Shown piece after piece: positions 25,297 through 32,432 of a stretch of 64,000 nt of DNA; positions within the stretch are counted from its first letter, which is position 1, and every line of letters begins with the position of its first letter. Source of the DNA: Pontibacterium sinense (lineage in GTDB: Bacteria; Pseudomonadota; Gammaproteobacteria; Pseudomonadales; Balneatricaceae); assembly GCF_015209595.1 (NCBI RefSeq), contig NZ_JADEYS010000011.1, positions 62,001-126,000 on the forward strand, given 5' to 3'. A program made the translations under genes and the position numbers. Below the pieces are notes generated by a model. The model was not told where the DNA came from and made no database searches. It saw only the letters and a list, made by a program, of their open reading frames with translations.

Positions 25297-27159
25297 TTAG
25301 TAGGACCACAGTCGCACACCGATCAAGCCCTCGCTTATCAAAAAGATCGCGGTGCCGATACAGGCGATCGACACCAGGCGCGACCAGTTACGCAACAGGA
25401 GCCCCCCCTGTGCCGGGAGAAACAGCCTAATAGCCAAATAAAGGCTAATCAGAGTGAACGCGAGCGTGCCAAGGAATAACGACAGAGTCGAGACTGACAT
25501 GCGCAGCAGGACGTGGATATCTGTCAGCGTTACCACTGTCAATGTAAGTGAACCGTAGAGGCTGAGCGAAGCGAGGAATGGGGGCAACACCACGCCTGTA
25601 GGTATTGATATCATCTTGCCGAAAAGTCGCGCGCCCAACCAGACGAGGCCGAAGAGTAGTGAGGAGAGCATAAGCAACTGAGCTAAGCCTGTGGCAATAG
25701 GCTGAAACCAGGCCCATAGCGCGGATATCTTACGCATCTGGCCTTCAAAGCCACTTTGTAGATAGGTGGCTCCCTGCTCGTCTGTAACCAGAAAGCGCGT
25801 TGCAACGGGCTGATCTTCTGTGCGGAAGCTGTTTTCGCTGACCGGGATCAGTTCCGTTTTTTCGCTCCCCAACAAGGGCTTTTCGTACAGACGCCCCTCT
25901 TCCATCCATACGTGTCTCAGCCACACGAACCTAATAACGAAGTTCGTGATCTGGGTGCGCGGCGTCACCGCCTGATAGTACCCCGTGACACGCTGGAGCT
26001 GGCTGGCGTCCAGTCTAACGGATGGCTTTTTGGTGGGAACCCGGGCCGCGATTAGAAACTCCGCGATGCGCTCAGCAATGTCGTTGAGCTTGCCGTCGAG
26101 TTTGTTGATCGACACGAAATAGCCGACATCTAACTCAGGTGAGTATGCGGTCGTCGCTATAAAACCAGTTATGCTACCACCGTGGCCGTGAAACTGATGT
26201 CCGCCCATGATGGACGCGTGATTCCCGAGCCCATAGCCGAAGTCATGACCGGCTTTCGCCGCCAGGGTTGTGGTCGGCCGTTCCATCCGCGCTATGGTTT
26301 CAGAACGAAAAACCTGGAGGCTGTCGAGTTGGCCTCGGTTGATCATCATGCGTAGGTAATGACTCATTTCGAGAGCCGAGGTGTTTATCGCTCCCGATGG
26401 CCGGACAATGATGTGTTCGTAGATCGACTCGGTTTCTCCGTTAGCCTGGTAGCCCTTGGCCAGCACACCTTCTCGGGGAATCTTGAAGGTCGTATTGGCC
26501 ATGCCTAAAGGCTCGAACACATGCTCCTTCACATAGCTCTCGAACTCCTGCCCAGTCACTGCTTCCAGCACTAAGGCGGCTATCGCTGGCCCGGAATTTG
26601 CGTAAGACATGTGGGTTCCGGGTGGCCATCGACTGGTTCTTGAATGGGGATGGAAGGCCAGTCCAGCCTCTAGAGTGATGTTGGGGTCGTCCATTTTGCC
26701 TATCTCGACAAAATGCATGTCATCAAACCCGGTGGTGTGCTCCAACAGGTGCGCCACGGTGATCGGATGCGTCTCCGCCCAGGGGTTTTGGTATTCGAGT
26801 TCCGGAACCAGCTTGCGAATAGGGGTATCAAGATTCAGCCGGCCTTGTTCCACAAGCTTCAGCAGGGCCAGCGCAGTGAACGACTTGGTGACCGAGCCTA
26901 TGCGAAACAAGGTGTCAGCCGTGACATCCACGTTATCGGCAACGTCGGCTTTACCCAGTCCGCCGGCCCAGACAATCTCGTCACCCGTGACGAGAGCAAC
27001 CGAGGCACCCGGAATACCCGCCTCGTCCATCATCGCCTGGATGTCTGCCTTTAACTGCTCAAGGCCGTCAGATGAATACTGACCGATTTGCCCAAAGGCC
27101 GGGGATACGACGCACATGACGACCGCAATAATCACCCACGCATGTAGAGTTGTTTTCAT
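25297..27159 (-). CDS. Serine beta-lactamase-like hydrolase with C-terminal membrane domain
   Basis: A 620-aa exported protein of the class C/PBP4* type (beta-lactamase family Pfam type). A signal peptide (MKTTLHAWVIIAVVM onward, cleavage near AFG) is followed by the catalytic domain: SVTK (SxxK nucleophile), YANSG (YxN-like) and HGHGGS (HxG). After about residue 470 comes a region with four hydrophobic helices, so the enzyme faces the periplasm from the inner membrane. Substrates may be peptides, esters or beta-lactams; resistance cannot be claimed. ATG at 27159 has AAGGA five bases upstream. The gene stands alone between mobile-DNA remnants, and GTTATACGC/GCGTATAAC inverted words flank it. 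Confidence 0.85.
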   Translation of the reverse strand: MKTTLHAWVIIAVVMCVVSPAFGQIGQYSSDGLEQLKADIQAMMDEAGIPGASVALVTGDEIVWAGGLGKADVADNVDVTADTLFRIGSVTKSFTALALLKLVEQGRLNLDTPIRKLVPELEYQNPWAETHPITVAHLLEHTTGFDDMHFVEIGKMDDPNITLEAGLAFHPHSRTSRWPPGTHMSYANSGPAIAALVLEAVTGQEFESYVKEHVFEPLGMANTTFKIPREGVLAKGYQANGETESIYEHIIVRPSGAINTSALEMSHYLRMMINRGQLDSLQVFRSETIARMERPTTTLAAKAGHDFGYGLGNHASIMGGHQFHGHGGSITGFIATTAYSPELDVGYFVSINKLDGKLNDIAERIAEFLIAARVPTKKPSVRLDASQLQRVTGYYQAVTPRTQITNFVIRFVWLRHVWMEEGRLYEKPLLGSEKTELIPVSENSFRTEDQPVATRFLVTDEQGATYLQSGFEGQMRKISALWAWFQPIATGLAQLLMLSSLLFGLVWLGARLFGKMISIPTGVVLPPFLASLSLYGSLTLTVVTLTDIHVLLRMSVSTLSLFLGTLAFTLISLYLAIRLFLPAQGGLLLRNWSRLVSIACIGTAIFLISEGLIGVRLWSY

Positions 27160-27316
27160 GATTTCCTTCTTTTCGCGGTGGATGGTATCAGCTTCGCCAT
27201 CCAGCCACCTGGATGCTCCAAGGGACTTTTCATCACGGGTTCTGCCAACTACACCCAGTGCCGCCAACGACGAGGGGTGGAATAAAAAGTTACGTTTCCG
27301 GACAGGGTAGTGCATG

Positions 27317-27380
27317 GCGTATAACTAGGCGTGCGTGGCAAGGGACGTTGCCTTGATGCCTAAAGCGGAAATAGTTAAAC
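27317..27380. other. attC-like sequence near the hydrolase gene
   Basis: A 64-base partly self-complementary stretch is bounded by GTATAAC (27319-27325) and GTTAAAC (27374-27380), resembling integron attC end motifs, with TAGGC/GCCTA inside. The gene layout around it is not a clear cassette array and no integron integrase is present. Tentative. Confidence 0.25.
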
Positions 27381-27448
27381 GCTACTTACATTGCCAATGG
27401 CGTAATGGAGGCAACCAGCCATAACATCCAACTGCTATCCTTGCGACC

Positions 27449-28378
27449 TCAACAACGTTTTCGCTTCCGCACCAGTTTTGGAAAGCGGGTTGGAAAGGAC
27501 TTCATTTCCAACATGCAGAGACCGGCGATACTGATTGCTACACCCAACATCTGGGTTGCGTCCAAGGTTTCTCCTAATAGCAAACACGCAAACAACAAGG
27601 TGATGGCAGGTCCAGACAGGGAGACCAAGCTAGCACGACGAGCTCCGCACCGTTTGATGGCTTCATACAGTAGAAAAAAAGGGATCACCGTGCAGACTGT
27701 GGCGATCAACACACTCCACCCAGCCCCCTCTGGGGTGTACTCCATGGTAAAACCCCTACCGCTACCCGCCAGAAACAATACCACTAATATCAACGTGACG
27801 GTGTTGCTCGCGGCAGTAAAGCGACTGGAACTAAGTTGCTTCAAAATCATCTGACTGTAGATCAGATAGAACGCATAGGTAACAGATGCCGCCAACGCCC
27901 AAACGATCCCCTTAAGGGTCTCACTAGACAGCGGGGTATCCCCCTGAGGCGACACGACCAACAGCAGGCCGCTATAGCTCACGGTAAAGGCAACCAAATG
28001 TTGTCCGGTGGGTAAACGCCGTTCCATTAGTGCAGCGATCAGCACCACAAACAGTGGAAATGTAAACAAAATCAATCGTGATAATCCGGCATCGATATAA
28101 GACAAAGCCGTGAAATCAAAATAAGTAGCGAGGAAAAACAAGGTCCCGGTCCCCGCGCAGTGTCCCCATTGTCTACCATCAATACCTCCTGTTGCCCCAT
28201 ATACAACGCGCGCACCGATCCAAAATAATGGAACGGCGATGGCAAAACGTACCAGCATCAGAAAATCCACGTCAGTATCAGCGGCAAAAACGAACTTGGC
28301 TAGTATTCCCTTGAACGACAGCGCGATTGTCGCCATCAGGACGAACAGAAAGCTAGGGTCATTGGGCTTGAGGTGCAT
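27449..28378 (-). CDS. EamA/DMT-family membrane transporter
   Basis: A 309-aa inner-membrane protein with ten predicted helices in two EamA repeats, the usual size for the drug/metabolite transporter superfamily. The end of the second repeat reads LSGPAITLLFACLLLGETLD, a typical EamA block. Such proteins export amino acids or other small metabolites; the substrate is unknown. It is divergent from a LysR regulator gene, with GATAT...ATATC inverted repeats between, a classic regulator-target arrangement. Confidence 0.88.
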   Translation of the reverse strand: MHLKPNDPSFLFVLMATIALSFKGILAKFVFAADTDVDFLMLVRFAIAVPLFWIGARVVYGATGGIDGRQWGHCAGTGTLFFLATYFDFTALSYIDAGLSRLILFTFPLFVVLIAALMERRLPTGQHLVAFTVSYSGLLLVVSPQGDTPLSSETLKGIVWALAASVTYAFYLIYSQMILKQLSSSRFTAASNTVTLILVVLFLAGSGRGFTMEYTPEGAGWSVLIATVCTVIPFFLLYEAIKRCGARRASLVSLSGPAITLLFACLLLGETLDATQMLGVAISIAGLCMLEMKSFPTRFPKLVRKRKRC

Positions 28379-28429
28379 TGGCTCGATACCCTCTTTTGCG
28401 GTTCGGTCTGGGTATTATTGCCAAGCTGA

Positions 28430-28481
28430 GATATTAATCTATATCCTAATAATTCTTTCAGATATTAAAATTTATTATATC
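28430..28481. promoter_or_regulatory. Two LysR-type operator candidates
   Basis: GATATTAATCTATATC (28430-28445) and a 21-base dyad bounded by GATAT and ATATC (28461-28481) lie in the 111-base gap between the transporter and the LysR gene. Both share GATAT/ATATC ends, fitting a regulator dimer-of-dimers. Confidence 0.5.
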
Positions 28482-28489
28482 ATTTAAGA

Positions 28490-29401
28490 ATGGACTCTAA
28501 ACATCTACGCAGTTTTCTACATATCTCCGAACTTGGCAGCATCAGTAAGGCTGCCGAACGTCTAAATTTGACCCAACCTGCGCTCAGTCGGCAATTAAAA
28601 ATTCTGGAGGAGGAAGCCGGAATGCGCCTTCTGCAACGGACCGGACGCGGGGTCAGCCTTACCGATGCAGGGCGTTTGTTGGCACAACGGGCACAATCAG
28701 TCATCAGCGAACTGGAGAAAATTAGCAGCGAATTAGCAGCAATAAAGGGCACTGTAAGGGGAGAACTCTGCATTGGTTTTCCCCCTAGTGTCGGTCTACG
28801 ATTGGCCGGTCCGGTGGTCCAGCGGTTCCATTCCGAATATCCCGATGTACAGTTACGAGTAGAACAACTCATTTCAGGGACACTGGAACAGAAACTGCTC
28901 GCAGGACGTATCGATCTGGGTGTGTTGTTTGACGGTACCATCAGCCCTAATTTGCGCACCGAGCCACTATGGCAAGAGCAGTTGGCTGTCATTGCCCATC
29001 CGCAGATCGGACTTGATGCATACAGCTCACTCTCCCTGAAGCAGGCACTGCAACTACCGTTAATCCTCCCCAAGGCCCCTCATAACCTCCGGGACATGTT
29101 GGAGCAGCAAGCATTTCGGGAAGGTATCCCGTTGAACGTGGAGATCGAAGTGGATTCCCTGATGATCCAATTGGCGCTGGTACGTCGAAATCTTGGTTGC
29201 TCTATCATGCCAGCCGCTCTGTGCCAGACTGAGCTGTTGGCAGATATGCTTACTTCTACAGATATTGTTGATCCTGAGCTGACCCGCACTGCACTATTGG
29301 CGTGGTCTAAGGACCATCCTTTGACCACCGCTGGCCATATCATGGCTGAGATGGTGCGCGCATGTGCGGCAGATAACAAAGATGGAGAAATATTCTCCTA
29401 G
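28490..29401 (+). CDS. LysR-family transcriptional regulator
   Basis: A 303-aa LTTR. The N-terminal winged helix reads SISKAAERLNLTQPALSRQL followed by KILEEEAGMRLLQRTGRG; the effector-binding domain starts near residue 90 (GELCIGFPPSVGLRLAGPVV). It is most similar in pattern to the Nac/Cbl-like branch. It probably controls the divergent EamA transporter and itself through the GATAT repeats. No ribosome site is obvious, and the leader is very AT-rich. The inducer is unknown. Confidence 0.92.
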   Translation: MDSKHLRSFLHISELGSISKAAERLNLTQPALSRQLKILEEEAGMRLLQRTGRGVSLTDAGRLLAQRAQSVISELEKISSELAAIKGTVRGELCIGFPPSVGLRLAGPVVQRFHSEYPDVQLRVEQLISGTLEQKLLAGRIDLGVLFDGTISPNLRTEPLWQEQLAVIAHPQIGLDAYSSLSLKQALQLPLILPKAPHNLRDMLEQQAFREGIPLNVEIEVDSLMIQLALVRRNLGCSIMPAALCQTELLADMLTSTDIVDPELTRTALLAWSKDHPLTTAGHIMAEMVRACAADNKDGEIFS

Positions 29402-29524
29402 AGAGCTTTTGGATTCCGTCGCAGAATGATTGAGTGATCCATTGAATCCACAGCCGGAAGCGGACATTTGAATCGACGATGTTGGATAGCTTTGATCAAC
29501 CAATTGACGTCATTTACTGCCAAA

Positions 29525-30058
29525 TTATCGCTTGCGTCGATAGTGGGTCTGAACCAAAGCATCCAAATGAACCTGGGTGCTGATATGTTCAAATGCTAAT
29601 GGTTCAGCCAAAGTCCCGAAGAGCGGCACGCCTCCCCCCAGCAGTATCGGTAGTTGTGTAATGATCAACTCGTCAATCATGTCGGCATCCAGAAAGCTCT
29701 GGATAGTTTTGCCACCATCAACATATAAGTCGGTAAAACCTCTTTGATTCAGGGATTCAACAACTTCAGATAATGAGCCTGAAATTATCTCTGCTTTATC
29801 ACTATACGCCTCTGGAATAGAAGTCATTGTGTCACTAAGTACAAAGACAGGCATAGGGTAAGGCCATTCCACATCGAAGCCACATACGGTCTCAAATGTA
29901 TTTCTCCCCATAATCAAGGCATCGATTTTTTCCATAAAATCAACCCAGCCTAAATCAAGGTTATCTGGATTTGGAATACTGTGAAGCCAGCCCAATCCCC
30001 CATCTTTATCAGCAATGTAACCATCTAGGCTGGTAGCGATGTACACGATCTTCGACAT
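29525..30058 (-). CDS. Dihydrofolate-reductase-like protein (RibD C-terminal family)
   Basis: A 177-aa protein of the RibD-C/DHFR-like family (as YwjB/YyaP). Blocks are IATSLDGYIADKDGG near the start, LIMGRNTFETV and the C-terminal LYVDGGKTIQSFLDADMIDE. NADPH-dependent reductase activity is likely by fold, but the substrate is not folate-specific and remains unknown. ATG at 30058 follows AGAGGG. It is divergent from a TetR regulator with a 17-base palindrome between, so it is probably the regulated target. Confidence 0.88.
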   Translation of the reverse strand: MSKIVYIATSLDGYIADKDGGLGWLHSIPNPDNLDLGWVDFMEKIDALIMGRNTFETVCGFDVEWPYPMPVFVLSDTMTSIPEAYSDKAEIISGSLSEVVESLNQRGFTDLYVDGGKTIQSFLDADMIDELIITQLPILLGGGVPLFGTLAEPLAFEHISTQVHLDALVQTHYRRKR

Positions 30059-30138
30059 AAAACCCTCTAACAACAAAGCCTTGCAAAAACTGGAATTGGA
30101 TCAAGATGAGCTTGTATTAACTCTTTGCTCAAATTAAT

Positions 30139-30155
30139 ATTCTACAATGTAGAAT
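30139..30155. promoter_or_regulatory. TetR-family operator
   Basis: ATTCTACA-A-TGTAGAAT is a perfect 8-1-8 palindrome 24 bases before the tetR-like start and 81 bases from the divergent DHFR-like gene. Its position suits control of both. Confidence 0.75.
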
Positions 30156-30178
30156 ATATATGCTATCGAGGTTTTGTA

Positions 30179-30733
30179 ATGGCTGTCAAGGCGAGGAAAC
30201 GTGGGCGTCCTGCCCAAGATCAAAGTCAATTAACTGCCGAACTTATTGTTTTAAGTGCACGAAGGCTGATGCAGGAGAACGGTAAGGTTCCAAGTATTCG
30301 TCAGGTTTCTAGTGTTTTGGGAGTTGACCCAATGGCCATTTATCACTATTTCTCAAGTAAATCTGTACTTCTTGAGGCACTGACGATCTCGTTGATCGAG
30401 GATATCTACGATCCCAAAGAAGGTAGAAAGTGGCAAGATGAGCTGGAGCAGTTGTGTAAAAGTTACTTGGAATTGCTGAGAACGCATCCAGGACTGTTAG
30501 AGACCTTGCTATCCATAAAAGCGTTTGGGCCAGCACAGGTATTCAATCAGCGTTTAGCAATAATATTGGCTCCGCTTGAGCTTTCACAATCAGCTTTTAC
30601 TCAGGCTCAGGATCTATTAGTTGATTACATGCATGGAGTCGCTTTAGCTATTCAGTGCAATCCAGATAATTTGTCGTCGAATTGTATTGATGGCCCTCTT
30701 AGTTTGATTCGTTTAGGGCTGGAGAGTAGATGA
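30179..30733 (+). CDS. TetR-family transcriptional regulator
   Basis: A 184-aa TetR protein. The N-terminal HTH region reads GKVPSIRQVSSVLGVDPMAI then YHYFSSKSVLLEALT, with the YHYF signature of the family; a basic KARKRGRP tail precedes it. The C-terminal ligand domain resembles TetR_C. ATG at 30179 has GAGG eight bases upstream and is preferred to a longer upstream reading that would cross the operator. It probably represses itself and the divergent DHFR-like gene. Confidence 0.9.
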   Translation: MAVKARKRGRPAQDQSQLTAELIVLSARRLMQENGKVPSIRQVSSVLGVDPMAIYHYFSSKSVLLEALTISLIEDIYDPKEGRKWQDELEQLCKSYLELLRTHPGLLETLLSIKAFGPAQVFNQRLAIILAPLELSQSAFTQAQDLLVDYMHGVALAIQCNPDNLSSNCIDGPLSLIRLGLESR

Positions 30734-30875
30734 CAAATACAACAATCTAGTGATATCCGCTCTGTTGTCGAAAACCAACGATCTGTACGGCTTGGGATAG
30801 TTGTTTCTGATGTCCACTGTGTACCGAAAGCAGACCGCCCTAGTTTTTGCCCCTCATTGATACCAATTCCCCTCC

Positions 30876-30890
30876 GCACAATCTGGTGCA
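30876..30890 (+). promoter_or_regulatory. NtrC-type activator site upstream of the nirB operon
   Basis: GCACAATCTGGTGCA fits the NtrC pattern GCAC-N5-GGTGCA and lies about 155 bases upstream of the predicted start, a normal enhancer distance for sigma-54 promoters. Confidence 0.6.
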
Positions 30891-31007
30891 CCCCGCCCAA
30901 CTCCGTGCACGCTTTTAGTTCATATAAGCCCCTTCGCTATGTGCGAATACTCCTAAGACAGTACCAAAAAACAAATATACCCAACAAAAACAACATGTTA
31001 AAAAACC

Positions 31008-31023
31008 TGGCACCCTATCTGCT
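31008..31023 (+). promoter_or_regulatory. Sigma-54 promoter of the nirB operon
   Basis: TGGCAC (31008-31013), CCTAT, CTGCT (31019-31023), with ten bases between GG and GC. Predicted start is near 31034. Confidence 0.85.
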
Positions 31024-31058
31024 ATATACCGTTTAAAAATAAAATTTAGTTTTAACGA

Positions 31059-31076
31059 ATGAACAACGGCGTTCAT
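31059..31076 (+). promoter_or_regulatory. NasT/ANTAR antiterminator hairpin of the nirB operon
   Basis: ATGAAC and GTTCAT form a 6-bp stem around hexaloop AACGGC (A1, G4). The hairpin covers the first bases of the terminator 5' arm at 31069-31076, so antiterminator and terminator are mutually exclusive. No good upstream P1 hairpin was found in the short leader. Confidence 0.8.
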
Positions 31077-31124
31077 CAACCACCGGCCCTTCCCGACCGG
31101 TTGGTCGATGAGCGCTTTTTTTTT
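31069..31124 (+). terminator. Leader intrinsic terminator of the nirB operon (attenuator)
   Basis: GCGTTCATC (31069-31077) pairs with GATGAGCGC (31107-31115), with an inner ACC/CCGG-CCGG/GGT extension, then nine T residues. It precedes the first gene by 29 bases. Confidence 0.9.
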
Positions 31125-31153
31125 GGCAACCGTGTGAAGGTTAAGGCGTAACG

Positions 31154-32419
31154 ATGAAGAAAGAGCATCTGATCATTATCGGCAACGGCATGGCGACTGG
31201 ACGGCTGCTCAGCGAGATTACCGCGCTGGATGCAGACCGGTACGAGATCACCGTGTTCGATCAGGAACCACACGGTAGCTACAACCGTATCATGCTCTCT
31301 CCCGTGCTTGCCGAAGAGATGACAGCAAAAGAGATTGTTATCCACACCGCCGACTGGTTTACCAATAACAACATCACACTGCACACCAACGACCCGATTG
31401 TCAGTATTGATCGTGAGAACAAAACAGTTACCAGCCAGCGCGGCGTAACCGCCCACTATGACAAGCTGGTGATGGCGACGGGTTCAGAACCCGCACTGCC
31501 CGCAGCAGCACGCGACTGCTCTCTGAACGGCATTCTCAGTTTCCGCAATATGCGTGATGTACAACGCATTAAAAGCCACGCCAACAACAGCGAACACGCC
31601 TTAGTTATCGGTGGCGGCTTACTGGGACTGGAAGCGGCTTATGGCCTGCGTAAACAGGGTGTGCATGTCACTGTACTGCACCGTGGAGAATGGCTGCTGA
31701 ACCGTCAGTTGGACGAAGCTGCGGGCAAACTCCTGCAGACTGAGCTGGAACGCCGTGGCATCAACATCGTACTGGGCAAAGAGGTCACCGCCTTTAAGGG
31801 CGCTCAGCACATCTCTTCGGTCAGCCTGTCCGACGGCAGCGAACTGAACGTACAGCAGGTGGTTATTGCGATCGGCATCGTACCCCACACAGAGTTGGCA
31901 GAACGCGCAGGGCTTGAATGCCAGCGTGGCGTGCACGTGAACAACTGCATGCAGACCAGCGATGAAAATATCTACGCCCTGGGCGAATGCTGTCAGTTCG
32001 GCGATGACACTTTTGGCCTGGTTGCTCCGATCTGGGATCAGACCCGTGTCCTGAGCAACCTGCTCTGTGATGACGGCAGCCACCGTTTCGAGGTAAACCC
32101 TACGGCCACCAAACTCAAAATCTCCGGCATCGATCTTTATTCTGCCGGCGAATATCTGGACAGCGACGATACCGACGCAGTGATCTTTAACGACCGTCTG
32201 CGCGGCACCTATAAAAAGCTGCTATTCCGCAACGACCAGCTGGTCGGCACCGTGCTCTACGGCGCAGTGCAGGACGGTAACTGGTACTTCGACCTGATCC
32301 AGAACAAACAGAATACCCGGGCAATCCGCCCACATATCATTTTTGGCCGCGCTTTCAGCGAGAAAAAGAGTGCCACAGGCACCGACACAGAGCGCACAAC
32401 CCTTGCGGCAGCTTCTTAA
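31154..32419 (+). CDS. FAD/NADH-dependent electron-transfer subunit of assimilatory nitrate reductase (NasB/NasC-like)
   Basis: A 421-aa pyridine-nucleotide-disulfide oxidoreductase-like flavoprotein resembling the N-terminal half of NirB. The FAD motif is IIGNGMATGRLL, the NAD(P) motif is VIGGGLLGLEAAYGL, and a second FAD block is ENIYALGECC. It lacks the BFD [2Fe-2S] cysteines of NirB and full NasC. It probably passes electrons from NAD(P)H to NasA, whose gene is 29 kb away but under the same kind of control. It leads the operon with nirB and nirD; 13 bases separate it from nirB. Confidence 0.85.
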   Translation: MKKEHLIIIGNGMATGRLLSEITALDADRYEITVFDQEPHGSYNRIMLSPVLAEEMTAKEIVIHTADWFTNNNITLHTNDPIVSIDRENKTVTSQRGVTAHYDKLVMATGSEPALPAAARDCSLNGILSFRNMRDVQRIKSHANNSEHALVIGGGLLGLEAAYGLRKQGVHVTVLHRGEWLLNRQLDEAAGKLLQTELERRGINIVLGKEVTAFKGAQHISSVSLSDGSELNVQQVVIAIGIVPHTELAERAGLECQRGVHVNNCMQTSDENIYALGECCQFGDDTFGLVAPIWDQTRVLSNLLCDDGSHRFEVNPTATKLKISGIDLYSAGEYLDSDDTDAVIFNDRLRGTYKKLLFRNDQLVGTVLYGAVQDGNWYFDLIQNKQNTRAIRPHIIFGRAFSEKKSATGTDTERTTLAAAS

Positions 32420-32432
32420 GAGGACCTCTCCC

